Shown here: piece after piece, positions 8,259-15,605 of the stretch | Numbering within the stretch: the first letter of the stretch is position 1 | Layout of the letters: each line of letters starts with the position of its first letter | NCBI GenBank assembly: GCA_023450335.1 | Contig: JAEXHA010000061.1 | Span: 1 to 29,476 of the forward strand | Reading direction: 5' to 3' | Source: Actinomycetes bacterium | Lineage (GTDB): Bacteria; Actinomycetota; Actinomycetes; Actinomycetales; Microbacteriaceae | Length of the DNA stretch: 29,476 bases | Program-made: the position numbers and the translations under genes | Notes under the pieces: generated by a model | Database searches by the model: none | Told to the model about the DNA's origin: nothing | Seen by the model: the letters and a program-made list of their open reading frames with translations, nothing else

Positions 8259-9108
8259 CACCGATGAGTTCGGCCGGCGTGGGGCCGAGCGCCACAGGGC
8301 GCCCCGGGCTTCGCGACCACTGGCTCCACGAGCCGACGTACACGCGGGCGGCGATGCCGACGGTCTCCAGCGCGAGAGCCGTGTGCATCGAAGCGATTCC
8401 CGAACCGCAATAGACCACGACATCGGCGGCGGGGTGGATGCCGAGGGCAGCCACCGTCGATCGGATCTCGTCCGGTGATCGCAGCAGCCCGTCGGCGGTG
8501 ATGTGCGCAGCCGTGGGCAGGTTGACCGCACCGGGAATGTGGCCGCTGACCGGGTCGAGGCCCGGATCGGAGCCCCGGTAGTGGCGGGGCGCGCGGGCGT
8601 CGATGACGACGCCGTGACGCGGGGCGAGGGCGGCCTGGTCGATCGTGGCGATGTCTCCGCCCGCCGCGGCTCCCAGTTCGATGTCACCTCCGGGTACTGC
8701 ACGATCGCTGCGTTCGAGGCGGAGCCCGGCGCGCACCCAGGCGCGGAATCCCCCGTCGAGCACGCGCACATCCACGCCGTGGCGGCGCAGCAGCCACCAC
8801 GCGCGGGCGGCCGGCACACTGTCGTTGTCGTCGTAGACCACGACCGCATCGCCGGCATGCAGTCCCCACCGGCGCGCAGCCGCGGTCAGGTCGGCCGGGT
8901 CGGGCAGCGGGTGGCTTCCTTCTTCGGGGCGGCCGGGGCGAGTCAGCTCGCGCTCGAGGTCGACGTAGACGGCACCCGGAAGGTGCCCTTCGAGGTAGTC
9001 CGGGCGCCCCTCCGGACGGTCGAGGCGCCAGCGCACGTCGAGCAGGCGCACGGGGGCACCAGCGGTGAGTGCGGCGGCGAGTTCATCGACGCGGACGAGT
9101 GCGGACAT
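8251..9108 (-). CDS. sseA: two-domain sulfurtransferase (thiosulfate/3-mercaptopyruvate)
   Basis: A 285-residue tandem rhodanese protein. The N-terminal domain (about 1-130) has LLDVRW and HLPGAVYVD but an inactive loop; the C-terminal domain has VIDARAPRHYRG, the CH2-like GHIPGAVNLP and the active loop VVYCGSGIAS with catalytic Cys at about 234. A CGSG loop is closer to 3-mercaptopyruvate sulfurtransferases than to the CRKGVTA loop of thiosulfate sulfurtransferases. The start at 9108 begins the domain normally; an alternative start at 9177 would add 23 residues without homology and run through a phased repeat. The predicted Shine-Dalgarno is poor. It probably acts in cytoplasmic sulfane-sulfur transfer. 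Confidence 0.9.
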   Translation of the reverse strand: MSALVRVDELAAALTAGAPVRLLDVRWRLDRPEGRPDYLEGHLPGAVYVDLERELTRPGRPEEGSHPLPDPADLTAAARRWGLHAGDAVVVYDDNDSVPAARAWWLLRRHGVDVRVLDGGFRAWVRAGLRLERSDRAVPGGDIELGAAAGGDIATIDQAALAPRHGVVIDARAPRHYRGSDPGLDPVSGHIPGAVNLPTAAHITADGLLRSPDEIRSTVAALGIHPAADVVVYCGSGIASMHTALALETVGIAARVYVGSWSQWSRSPGRPVALGPTPAELIGAV

Positions 9109-9173
9109 GTCCCCATGGTGCCGATGTGGTGGTGTTGCGTGAGGCCCGGCGCAACACTCGGAAACGCGCGTTG

Positions 9174-9213
9174 TCACATTCGTTCACACGCGGTCACGAA
9201 TGCTCACACTCGG
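9174..9213. repeat. four TCAC decamers in helical phase
   Basis: TCACATTCGT, TCACACGCGG, TCACGAATGC and TCACACTCGG follow one another with an exact 10-bp period. They also contain ATTCGT-N12-ACGAAT as an inverted repeat (9178-9201). The block sits in the divergent gap between sulfurtransferase and flavin reductase and may bind a regulator. Confidence 0.6.
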
Positions 9214-9236
9214 CCGGCCACCCCGGCATCCGCGCG

Positions 9237-9242
9237 TAATTT
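9237..9242 (+). promoter_or_regulatory. -10 element, likely leaderless promoter of the flavin reductase
   Basis: TAATTT ends six bases before the GTG at 9249, with no Shine-Dalgarno present. It is the clearest leaderless arrangement in the window. Confidence 0.5.
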
Positions 9243-9248
9243 GAGAAC

Positions 9249-9806
9249 GTGACAGCCCCCGTCAGGAACACGATCCCCGACACCCCGACACCCGAGCACC
9301 GCTTGGGCATGTCGCTGTCGGCGGATGAGTTCAAGGGGCTGTTCCGCGGCCATCCGGGGGGCGTGGCCGTCATCACCGCCGACGCCGGTGACGGGCCGGT
9401 CGCCATGACGGCGACGTCGGTCTCGTCGGTGAGCGCCGAGCCGCCGTTGCTGATCTTCTCGGTCTCGACGCTGTCGTCCGCGTCGCACGTGCTGTTGCGG
9501 GCCGAGACGGTGGTGGTGCATCTGCTCGATGCGAACGACATCGAGGTGGCGAAGCTGGGCGCCACGAGCGGCAGGGACCGGTTCGCCGAGACGCACCGTT
9601 GGTCGCGGCTGGTGACCGGCGAACCGGTCTATCACGATGTGCGCGCCTGGGTGCGGTGCGCGGTCATCGGGCGCATGGATGCCGGCGGCTCCACCGTCGT
9701 CGCCGCGCACGCGCTGCAATCGCAGGTCGCCCGCAATGAGGCCGATGCGCTGGTGTACCACAACCGCACGTGGCATCGTCTCGGAGAGCACTCGCGCATC
9801 GGCTGA
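9249..9806 (+). CDS. flavin reductase-like FMN-binding protein
   Basis: A 185-residue member of the flavin reductase-like (split beta-barrel) family. FRGHPGGVAVITAD, VAMTATSVSSVSAEPPLLIFSV (given here in part: TATSVSSVSAEPPLL) and HVLLRAETVVVHLLD are the FMN-binding strands of HpaC-type reductases, and the C-terminal half has the IGRMDAGGSTVVAAHAL strand pair and the final LVYHNRTWHRL. Such enzymes supply reduced flavin to two-component monooxygenases or act as oxidoreductases alone. No partner oxygenase of the two-component type is next to it; the FAD monooxygenase at 14.4-15.5 kb is a one-component type. The GTG start is preferred to ATG 9309 because of the -10 hexamer at 9237. Confidence 0.85.
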   Translation: MTAPVRNTIPDTPTPEHRLGMSLSADEFKGLFRGHPGGVAVITADAGDGPVAMTATSVSSVSAEPPLLIFSVSTLSSASHVLLRAETVVVHLLDANDIEVAKLGATSGRDRFAETHRWSRLVTGEPVYHDVRAWVRCAVIGRMDAGGSTVVAAHALQSQVARNEADALVYHNRTWHRLGEHSRIG

Positions 9807-9842
9807 CGCGCGCAGGGTCCGATCGCGAGCAGACGCCGCACG

Positions 9843-9956
9843 CTCGCGCAGACCCCGCGCACTCGCGCAGACCCCGCGCACTCGCGCAGACGCCGCACGC
9901 TCGCGCAGACCCCGCGCACTCGCGCAGACCCCGCGCGCTCGCGCAGATCCCGCGCT
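9843..9956. repeat. 19-bp tandem array, six units
   Basis: Six consecutive 19-bp units related to CTCGCGCAGACCCCGCGCA fill most of the 155-bp gap between the convergent flavin reductase and HNH genes. Units 1, 2 and 4 are identical and the others differ by one to four bases; a decayed half-unit lies at about 9823-9842. There are no spacers. Confidence 0.9.
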
Positions 9957-9961
9957 CGGGG

Positions 9962-11479
9962 TCAGGCGGCGTGACGCCAGTCTCGCCGGGGCGGCGGATC
10001 GAAGAGCCAGCGCAGCGGAGACTTCGACCGCAGTTCGATGGGCGGTCGGTCGTCGCCGGGCGGCGGATGCAGGATGAACGGACCGGTGCCGTGACGAGTG
10101 ATGGTCCACCCGAGGTTGTGCAGGAGCATGTGGTGGTATCGGCAGAGCAGCAGACCGCGCTCGGTGTCGGTGCGCCCGTTGTCAGCGACCCATTCGTCGA
10201 TGTGGTGCGCTTCGCAGTAGGCGGGGGGCCGGTCGCATCCGGGCCACATGCAGCCGCCGTCACGCACCGCGAACGCACTCCGCTGCGCGGGGGTGAAGAG
10301 CCGCTTCTCACGGCCGACGTCGAGCGGGTTGCCGCATGAGTCGACCTTGACCTCGACGGTGCCGCTGTCGCAGATCGCGGCGTCGAGCACCGAGCCGGGC
10401 AGCGCGACGCGCGCATCTTCGGCCTCGGCGACGGTGAGAAGCCGGCCGAACAGGTCGCGTGGAACCCCGGCACCCGCCCCATCGTGCTTCGGAAGCATGG
10501 TGACCAGTCGCACGCCGGCGCGCCGCGCCCCGAAGACGTCCTTCGCCTCTGCGAGGCTGCCCGCGCGGAAGAGGTCCATCATCAGGTCATAGGCCAGTTG
10601 GTCGTTCGTGCGGGGGTCGTCGAGCAGTTCTCTCGCGGCATCCACCTCGTCGGCGGCGACGAAGCGCGGCCCGCCGCGCCGCGGACGCAATGCGGCGTCG
10701 AACACGGCCTGCCAGAAGGCGGCACCCTCGTCGTCGAAGTCGATATAGCCGCGCCGGCGGCCGTCGTCGTCGACCCGCATGCGGAACGAGCGCTGCGCGA
10801 AGTGCTCGGCCCACCGTTCCTGAGCGCCGACCGGATCCATGAGATCGCGCGCGGCGCGGGCGTCGGCGATGAGTTCTTCGACCGTGGAGGTGGCGGCCTC
10901 TTCGATGAGGCGCTCGGCGGCGAGCCGCCACACCACCGCCACCTCGTCGTCAGCCCGCCCTTCGATCGCGGGTGGTTCGCCGAGCCCGCGCCGGATCGCG
11001 TCATGCTGGGCGTGCGTGATCGCACCCGCGAGCAGTGCGTCAGAGAGCGGTGTGTGCCATGGCGCGGGCGGCGCAGGCACATCGAGCGAGTCAGCCGAGG
11101 AGATCTTGTCGTCCGGATCGGTGGGCACCCCGGCATCCGCCTCGATCAGCGACGTGCCCACGCGCACGACGCGACCCGCCTCTCCTTTCGAGACGCCGGT
11201 GATCTCTTGCACCATCTGAACGGGCGTGCGAAAGCCGCCGGTTTGTGCGAGCCCGCCACGGCCGGCGGCGCGCGTGGAACGCTGCGCGATCACGCCGGCC
11301 AGCAGGGTCTCGAGCTTCTTGACGTTGCGTCCGAGCGTGGCAACCGTGTCGAAGGCGTCACGCACCGAGGTGTCGCTGAGTGCGGCGACACCGGCTGTCA
11401 GCGCGGGCAGCTCGACATCGAGCTCGGCGAACACCGCGAGACGGTCGATGCCGTCGTGCAGGTCGCCGAGGAATGTCAT
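9962..11479 (-). CDS. DUF222 / HNH endonuclease domain protein (13E12 family)
   Basis: A 505-residue protein. The N-terminal two thirds is the helical DUF222 (13E12 repeat family) domain, including TPVQMVQEITGVSKGEAGRV; the C-terminus has an HNH module: C410 and C415 in CMWPGCDRP, CEAHHIDEW (His 425-426), then LLLCRYHHMLLH with Cys 446 and His 449-450. The zinc cysteines and the HNH histidines are all present, so the nuclease appears intact. These proteins are multicopy in actinobacteria and in Mycobacterium tuberculosis are LexA-regulated and linked to prophage insertion; their biological role is unclear. The gene is bordered by two tandem arrays and has a degenerate LexA-like site in its promoter. 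Confidence 0.9.
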   Translation of the reverse strand: MTFLGDLHDGIDRLAVFAELDVELPALTAGVAALSDTSVRDAFDTVATLGRNVKKLETLLAGVIAQRSTRAAGRGGLAQTGGFRTPVQMVQEITGVSKGEAGRVVRVGTSLIEADAGVPTDPDDKISSADSLDVPAPPAPWHTPLSDALLAGAITHAQHDAIRRGLGEPPAIEGRADDEVAVVWRLAAERLIEEAATSTVEELIADARAARDLMDPVGAQERWAEHFAQRSFRMRVDDDGRRRGYIDFDDEGAAFWQAVFDAALRPRRGGPRFVAADEVDAARELLDDPRTNDQLAYDLMMDLFRAGSLAEAKDVFGARRAGVRLVTMLPKHDGAGAGVPRDLFGRLLTVAEAEDARVALPGSVLDAAICDSGTVEVKVDSCGNPLDVGREKRLFTPAQRSAFAVRDGGCMWPGCDRPPAYCEAHHIDEWVADNGRTDTERGLLLCRYHHMLLHNLGWTITRHGTGPFILHPPPGDDRPPIELRSKSPLRWLFDPPPRRDWRHAA

Positions 11480-11485
11480 GAATCC

Positions 11486-11513
11486 ATGATCGCAGATTCG
11501 AACATATGTCGCA
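11486..11513 (-). promoter_or_regulatory. promoter with degenerate LexA (SOS) box for the HNH gene
   Basis: On the minus strand GCGAC-ATAT-GTTCGA (11498-11513) keeps one perfect half of the actinobacterial SOS box CGAAC-N4-GTTCG; the other half is degraded. A weak TTGCGA / GATCAT pair spaced 17 bases overlaps it, and GATCAT (11486-11491) ends six bases before the ATG at 11479. Confidence 0.35.
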
Positions 11514-11662
11514 AGGTCCGAAATATGAGAACTATCACATCTTTGTTCGAGTCAGGGCACGTGTCCGTGATGCGCGGAATGCTACCGCAACCAGCCGACA
11601 CCGTCCGTGGGCGTGGGCTCCCCCGCTCAGATCTCGCGCAACCTGCTGGCGCGCGGACGCGG

Positions 11663-11824
11663 ATGGTTCATGCGCGACCGGGTAGCTCAGCGCGCGGCCG
11701 CGGATGGCTCAGTGCGCGGCCGGCTGGCTCAATGCGCGGCCCGGTGGCTAAATGCGCGGCCGGCTGGCTCAATGCGCGAACCGGTGGCTCAATGCGCGGA
11801 CGGGCGTGGCTCAGTGCGCGGCTG
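11663..11824. repeat. ~20-bp tandem array, eight degenerate units
   Basis: Eight units of 18-22 bp related to TGGCTCAATGCGCGGCCGG start at 11663, 11683, 11704, 11725, 11745, 11765, 11785 and 11807. Conserved core: TGGCTCA(A/G)TGCGCGG. The outer units are the most decayed. It is unrelated in sequence to the 19-bp array on the other side of the HNH gene. Confidence 0.85.
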
Positions 11825-11858
11825 AATGCCTCACACGCCCGCGAGCGGTCGGAGGGTT

Positions 11859-12274
11859 TCAGTCCTCGGCGGCGGGATCGACGACGCCGCTGACACGCGT
11901 GACGACCCAGACGACCAGTGCCGTCGCGGCCGCGACGACGAGGGCGATGACGATGCGCTGCAGGTCACCTTCGAGCACGACTTTGCGTTCGAAGGAGAGC
12001 AGCACGACGGTGATCGTCGTGGCGGCGGCACCCATCCAATAGGAAGCGCCGGCAAGCAGCAGGAGGACGCCGACCAGCGCACGCTCGCGACCCCCGCGAT
12101 CGCCATCGCGCGCGGCCCGGCGGCGACCGCGTTGAGGCTGGGAAGCATGCCGAGCACGAGGACACCCGCCAACGCTGACCAGGGAGACAGCGACACGGCG
12201 ACCACCGGCAGCAGCGCCACAACGACCGTCACGATCCTCCGCGCGAGCATCGCCGACTTCGCTGGAGCGTCCAT
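11859..12274 (-). pseudogene. small membrane protein interrupted by a frameshift
   Basis: From ATG 12274 the minus strand encodes a protein with two hydrophobic segments (VTVVVALLPVVAVSLS; LAGVLVLGMLPSLNAVAAG) up to a run of five G (plus-strand C run 12091-12095). Beyond it, the hydrophobic pattern continues in another frame: RALVGVLLLLAGASYWMG, ATTITVVLLSFE and IVIALVVAAATALVVWVV, ending VDPAAED at the TGA 11859-11861. One extra G in the run would give a continuous protein of about 138 residues with five hydrophobic segments. Without it, the frame runs into arginine/serine-rich shadow sequence. It is therefore a recent frameshift, a sequencing error, or less likely a programmed slip. The family is not recognised. 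Confidence 0.65.
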
Positions 12275-12409
12275 CCTCGCCTCCCGCGCTCAGTATGGCG
12301 CGCGAACGCCCCGCGCGTCAGTCCTTGTCACCGGCGGCGTCGACGACGGCAGCCTCACGTTTTCTCTCATGCCTATGGAGAAACCGCCTGCCGATGCGCC
12401 CGACGTGCT

Positions 12410-13393
12410 TCAGGCTCCGCGAACGCGCGCTCGAGACCGTACCCGCGCCGGCTTCAGCGGCGGCGCGACCACCGCGGCACCGACCCGCGCGACAAGGTCG
12501 CCGATGCCCTCGATCGTCATCGACACCACGTCGCCCTCGGCCAGCGGCGGCGGCGTGAGGGCGCCGTTGCGGCCCCACAGCTCACCGAGGCAGCCTCCGT
12601 TTCCGACGGTTCCCGAGCCGAGCACGTCGCCGGGCACGACGCGCGCGTTGCGCGACGCATAGGCGACGAGCTCAGGGAACGGCCATCCCATGTTCGAGAC
12701 CAGGTCTGCGCCGATCAGCTCGCCGTTGACGCTCACCTCGGCCCGCAGGGCGAGGAAGCCGTCGTCATCCAAGAACGGCGTGAACTCATCGGCCGTGACG
12801 ATCCAGGGCCCCAGGCTCGTGCCGAAGTCCTTCCCCTTGCAGGGGCCGAGCCGCACCTTCATCTCGCGCGCCTGCAGGTCTCGGGCCGACCAGTCGTTCA
12901 TGATCGTGTACCCGAAGATGTGGGCCGCCCCCGACCGCGCGTCGAGGTCCGACCCGTTTGAGCCGGCGACCCCGCCGATGACCGCCGCGAGCTCGAGCTC
13001 GAAGTCCAGCCGCTCGGTGACCGGCGGACGCACCGGATCACCGGGGCCGAGGATCGTGTGCGGGTTCGTGAAGTAGAACGTGGGTGCTTCGTACCATTCG
13101 GCGGCGACGTCGCTCTTGCCTTCCACACCCGCGCTGACGCCCTCGACGTGCTCTTCGAATGTGACGAAGTCGCGCACCGACGCCGGCTCGAGCGGCGCCA
13201 GCAGGCGCACCTCGGCGAGCGGATGCCGGCCGGTGCCGGCTGAGACTGCGCGGGCATGCAGCGATCCGACGTGCTCGAGGCCTGCGGCCAGAACCGCCGC
13301 CACGGTCAACCCGTCAGGGAAGGGGATGACGTCGTCGTCGACGACGAAACCCTCGCGCGTGCGGGTGCCGTCCTGCCAGCGGGCGATCCTCAT
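12410..13393 (-). CDS. fumarylacetoacetate hydrolase family protein (FAH 1)
   Basis: A 327-residue FAH-family enzyme. The divalent-metal site is visible as Glu 132 and Glu 134 in DFELELAAVIG and Asp 167 in YTIMNDWSARDLQ; KGKDF at 186-190 is the catalytic-lysine segment of true fumarylacetoacetases and is absent from acylpyruvate hydrolases. The N-terminal lid contains RDFVTFEEHV. It would cleave a C-C bond in a 1,3-diketo acid, releasing smaller acids. It is the last gene of the aromatic operon, overlapping the amidohydrolase gene by ATGA (13390-13393). The basic tail (KPARVRSRARVRGA) is unusual. The substrate is likely a fumarylacetoacetate-like ring-fission product, but that is inference. 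Confidence 0.88.
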   Translation of the reverse strand: MRIARWQDGTRTREGFVVDDDVIPFPDGLTVAAVLAAGLEHVGSLHARAVSAGTGRHPLAEVRLLAPLEPASVRDFVTFEEHVEGVSAGVEGKSDVAAEWYEAPTFYFTNPHTILGPGDPVRPPVTERLDFELELAAVIGGVAGSNGSDLDARSGAAHIFGYTIMNDWSARDLQAREMKVRLGPCKGKDFGTSLGPWIVTADEFTPFLDDDGFLALRAEVSVNGELIGADLVSNMGWPFPELVAYASRNARVVPGDVLGSGTVGNGGCLGELWGRNGALTPPPLAEGDVVSMTIEGIGDLVARVGAAVVAPPLKPARVRSRARVRGA

Positions 13394-14403
13394 CGGTGCA
13401 CCTCGGCCCCGAGCACGGCTGCGGCGCTGTGCCCGAGGATCTGCTCGGTGACGGTGTCGGACAGCCCCGCCGCGCGGATCTTGGCGACCGGATCGTCCAG
13501 GCCCATGTCGAACGGATAGTCACTGCCGAGCAGCACCCGGTCGGCACCGGCGACCTCGACGAGCGCACGCAGGGTGCGGTCATCGTGCACGACCGTGTCG
13601 AACCAGATCTTGGTGAGATAGGACGACGGCGGGTGCGCACAGCCCCGCGCATCGGGACGGACCCGCCACGCGTGATCGGATCGGCCGATCACCGTCGGGA
13701 GGTAGCCGCCGCCGTGTGCGGCCACGAGCTTCAGCCCCGGGTGCCGGTCGAGTACGCCGGCGAAGATCAGGTGCGACAGCGCGACGGCGTTCTCGGCCGG
13801 CTGCCCGACCGTGTTGGCGAGATAGAACCGGTCCAGCCGCTCATCCAGGCTGCAGCCGAACGGGTGGAGGAAGACCACGACGCCGAGCTCGGCCGCGCGG
13901 GCCCAGAACGGCTCGAGCCGCTCGTCCGACAGTTCGACGTCGCCGGCGAACGACGAGATCTCGACGCCGGCCAGCCCTCGGCCCAGCACCGCGTCATCCA
14001 GGTACTCGACCATGCGGGAGGGATGCTGCATGGGCACCAGCCCCAGCCCGGTGAGCCGGTCGGGGGCCTGCGACACGAACTCCGCGATGAGGCGATTGGC
14101 CTCTCCCGCCGCCCAGACGGCCAGGCCCTCGGGCGCCCACGGGTAGAAGTGGTTCGGCGAGGCGCTCACCCATTGCCGGTCCACGCCCTGAGCGTCCATG
14201 TCCGCCAGACGCTCGTCGAGGGAGGTGAGCTTGCCGAACCGTGAGGCGACCATGGGACCGGACACCGCCTGGCTGGCAGCCCCGTTGCGGCGCAGGTCCA
14301 GCGCCGCCGCCTCGGCGACGAGATCGGGAGCGCGCCGCTCCACCTCGGCATGGAGCGAGGGCAGCAGGAGGTGTGCGTGGACGTCGGTGACGCAGGCGCT
14401 CAT
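13390..14403 (-). CDS. ACMSD-like amidohydrolase / decarboxylase
   Basis: A 337-residue amidohydrolase_2 (Pfam 04909) family protein. Metal and catalytic residues are all seen: His 9 and His 11 in TDVHAHLLL, His 170 in FLHPFG, His 220 in AAHGGG and Asp 295 in LLGSDYPFD. This constellation is that of aminocarboxymuconate-semialdehyde decarboxylase and of gamma-resorcylate or 5-carboxyvanillate decarboxylases, which are non-oxidative, Zn/Mn-dependent decarboxylases; related proteins hydrolyse ring-cleavage products. The start at 14403 overlaps the monooxygenase stop (ATGA); the frame runs further upstream only as shadow. In this operon it probably removes CO2 from an aromatic acid or from a ring-fission product. 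Confidence 0.85.
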   Translation of the reverse strand: MSACVTDVHAHLLLPSLHAEVERRAPDLVAEAAALDLRRNGAASQAVSGPMVASRFGKLTSLDERLADMDAQGVDRQWVSASPNHFYPWAPEGLAVWAAGEANRLIAEFVSQAPDRLTGLGLVPMQHPSRMVEYLDDAVLGRGLAGVEISSFAGDVELSDERLEPFWARAAELGVVVFLHPFGCSLDERLDRFYLANTVGQPAENAVALSHLIFAGVLDRHPGLKLVAAHGGGYLPTVIGRSDHAWRVRPDARGCAHPPSSYLTKIWFDTVVHDDRTLRALVEVAGADRVLLGSDYPFDMGLDDPVAKIRAAGLSDTVTEQILGHSAAAVLGAEVHR

Positions 14404-15533
14404 GCGGGCTGCGCCATCTTCTGGGCGATCCCGAAGATCAGCCCACCGGTGTCGGCATCGCGGACGCCGTCGAGCTGCCATTGGCCCAGCTGCACGGATG
14501 CCTCGACCACGGCGCGGGCACGCGGGATGCGCCGCTCGTGGAACTGGTCCCACAGCGTCTGGTCGATCTGGTCACGGGCCACGAGAAGCTCGGTCAGCAC
14601 CAACGCGTCCTCAAGCCCCTGTGCGGCGCCCTGGGCGATGGTGGGCGGGCACGAGTGCGCGGCATCGCCGATGATCACGACGCGACCGCGGTTCCACGGC
14701 GCCTCGACGAGGTGGTGCGTGAACCACGTGTAATTGGCGCGCGCGCCCCGCTCGAGGTCGGCGCGGATGTGGTTCCACGGGCCATCGTATGCGCGGGACT
14801 GGTCGATCATGATGCGGGTGGCCTCTTCGTCCGAGACCCCTGACCGGTCCTGAGCCTTCTCGACGAGGAACGCGTACATCGAGTCTTCGCCGGTCGGCGT
14901 GTAGCCCGCGATGTAGACGGGGCCGCCGTAGTAGAGCTCGCTGGTCTTGACCTCCGCCGGGCGGGAGACGAACGTGCGCCAGATTCCCATGCCGGTCGGT
15001 TCGGGCCGCGTGTCGATCCCGATCAGCTCGCGCACCGTCGAATGCACGCCGTCGGCACCGATGACGAGGTCGAAGTCGCCGGCGCTCTGGCCCGCGACGA
15101 AGACCTCGACGGTGTCGCCCGCCTGCTCGAGTCCGGTGACCTTCGCCCCGAAGTGCAACTGTGCGCCGGCGGCCTCCGCGTGGGCGAGGAGGATACGGGC
15201 GAGGTCGGGCCGCGGCATCCCCATCGCACCCGGATAGTCAGGTCCGCCTGTCTTCACTTCCGGCAGCTCTGCGACGACGTGGGCACCCGGGCCGGGCGCA
15301 CGCAGCGCAAGCCCCTCGAACGCGTACCCGGCCGCGCGGATCTCATCCCACGCGCCCAGCGCGTCGAACACGCGCAGCGCATTGCCCTGCAGCGAAATGC
15401 CCGAGCCGAGCGCCGACAGCTCGGGCCGGGTCTCGAATACGTGCACCTCGACGCCGGCCTTGGCCAGCGCGATGGCCGATGCCAGCCCTGTGACGCCGCT
15501 GCCGATGACGGCGACATTCTGCACTGCGGTCAT
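14400..15533 (-). CDS. FAD-dependent aromatic monooxygenase
   Basis: A 377-residue group A flavoprotein monooxygenase. The Rossmann motif GSGVTG (Gly 11, 13, 16) binds FAD ADP; DG at 161-162 in VIGADGVHSTVR is the second motif, contacting both FAD and NAD(P)H; GD at 289-290 in VVIIGDAAHSCPP closes the FAD site. The length and order fit one-component phenol hydroxylases such as salicylate or 3-hydroxybenzoate hydroxylases. It most likely hydroxylates the ring next to an existing hydroxyl to yield the catechol cleaved by the dioxygenase encoded at the head of the operon. AGAGAGG precedes the ATG. Three 17-bp repeats separate it from the upstream cyclase-family gene. Confidence 0.9.
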   Translation of the reverse strand: MTAVQNVAVIGSGVTGLASAIALAKAGVEVHVFETRPELSALGSGISLQGNALRVFDALGAWDEIRAAGYAFEGLALRAPGPGAHVVAELPEVKTGGPDYPGAMGMPRPDLARILLAHAEAAGAQLHFGAKVTGLEQAGDTVEVFVAGQSAGDFDLVIGADGVHSTVRELIGIDTRPEPTGMGIWRTFVSRPAEVKTSELYYGGPVYIAGYTPTGEDSMYAFLVEKAQDRSGVSDEEATRIMIDQSRAYDGPWNHIRADLERGARANYTWFTHHLVEAPWNRGRVVIIGDAAHSCPPTIAQGAAQGLEDALVLTELLVARDQIDQTLWDQFHERRIPRARAVVEASVQLGQWQLDGVRDADTGGLIFGIAQKMAQPA

Positions 15534-15554
15534 GTTCAGAACCTCTCTGTTCCG

Positions 15555-15605
15555 GATGTCAGGTGATGAAAGATGTCAGGTGGTCGAAGATGTCAGGTGG
15601 TCAAA
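15555..15605. repeat. three 17-bp tandem repeats between operon genes
   Basis: GATGTCAGGTGATGAAA, GATGTCAGGTGGTCGAA and GATGTCAGGTGGTCAAA lie head to tail (15555, 15572, 15589). The last copy contains the cyclase-family stop codon (15601-15603). All three lie upstream of the monooxygenase ribosome site. Confidence 0.92.

Larger units (their letters stand above)
11480..11858. other. intergenic region, no gene seen
   Basis: This gap of about 380 bases holds the HNH promoter with its AT-rich stretch (11495-11560), an unremarkable segment at 11560-11660, and then the 20-bp tandem array. No frame with coding character or RNA gene was found on either strand. Confidence 0.7.

Noticed and set aside
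9109..9177. Upstream start (9177) for the sulfurtransferase
   Set aside because: The extra 23 residues are not rhodanese-like and would put coding sequence into the phased repeat; 9108 starts the domain normally.
9843..9956. CRISPR array
   Set aside because: Units follow one another without unique spacers, and no cas gene is present; the same holds for the arrays at 11663 and 25804.
12318..12409. Short minus-strand frame ending REAAVVDAAGDKD before the frameshifted membrane protein
   Set aside because: The tail looks protein-like, but the frame is otherwise a shadow of FAH 1 and has no start or recognisable family, so it is not called.
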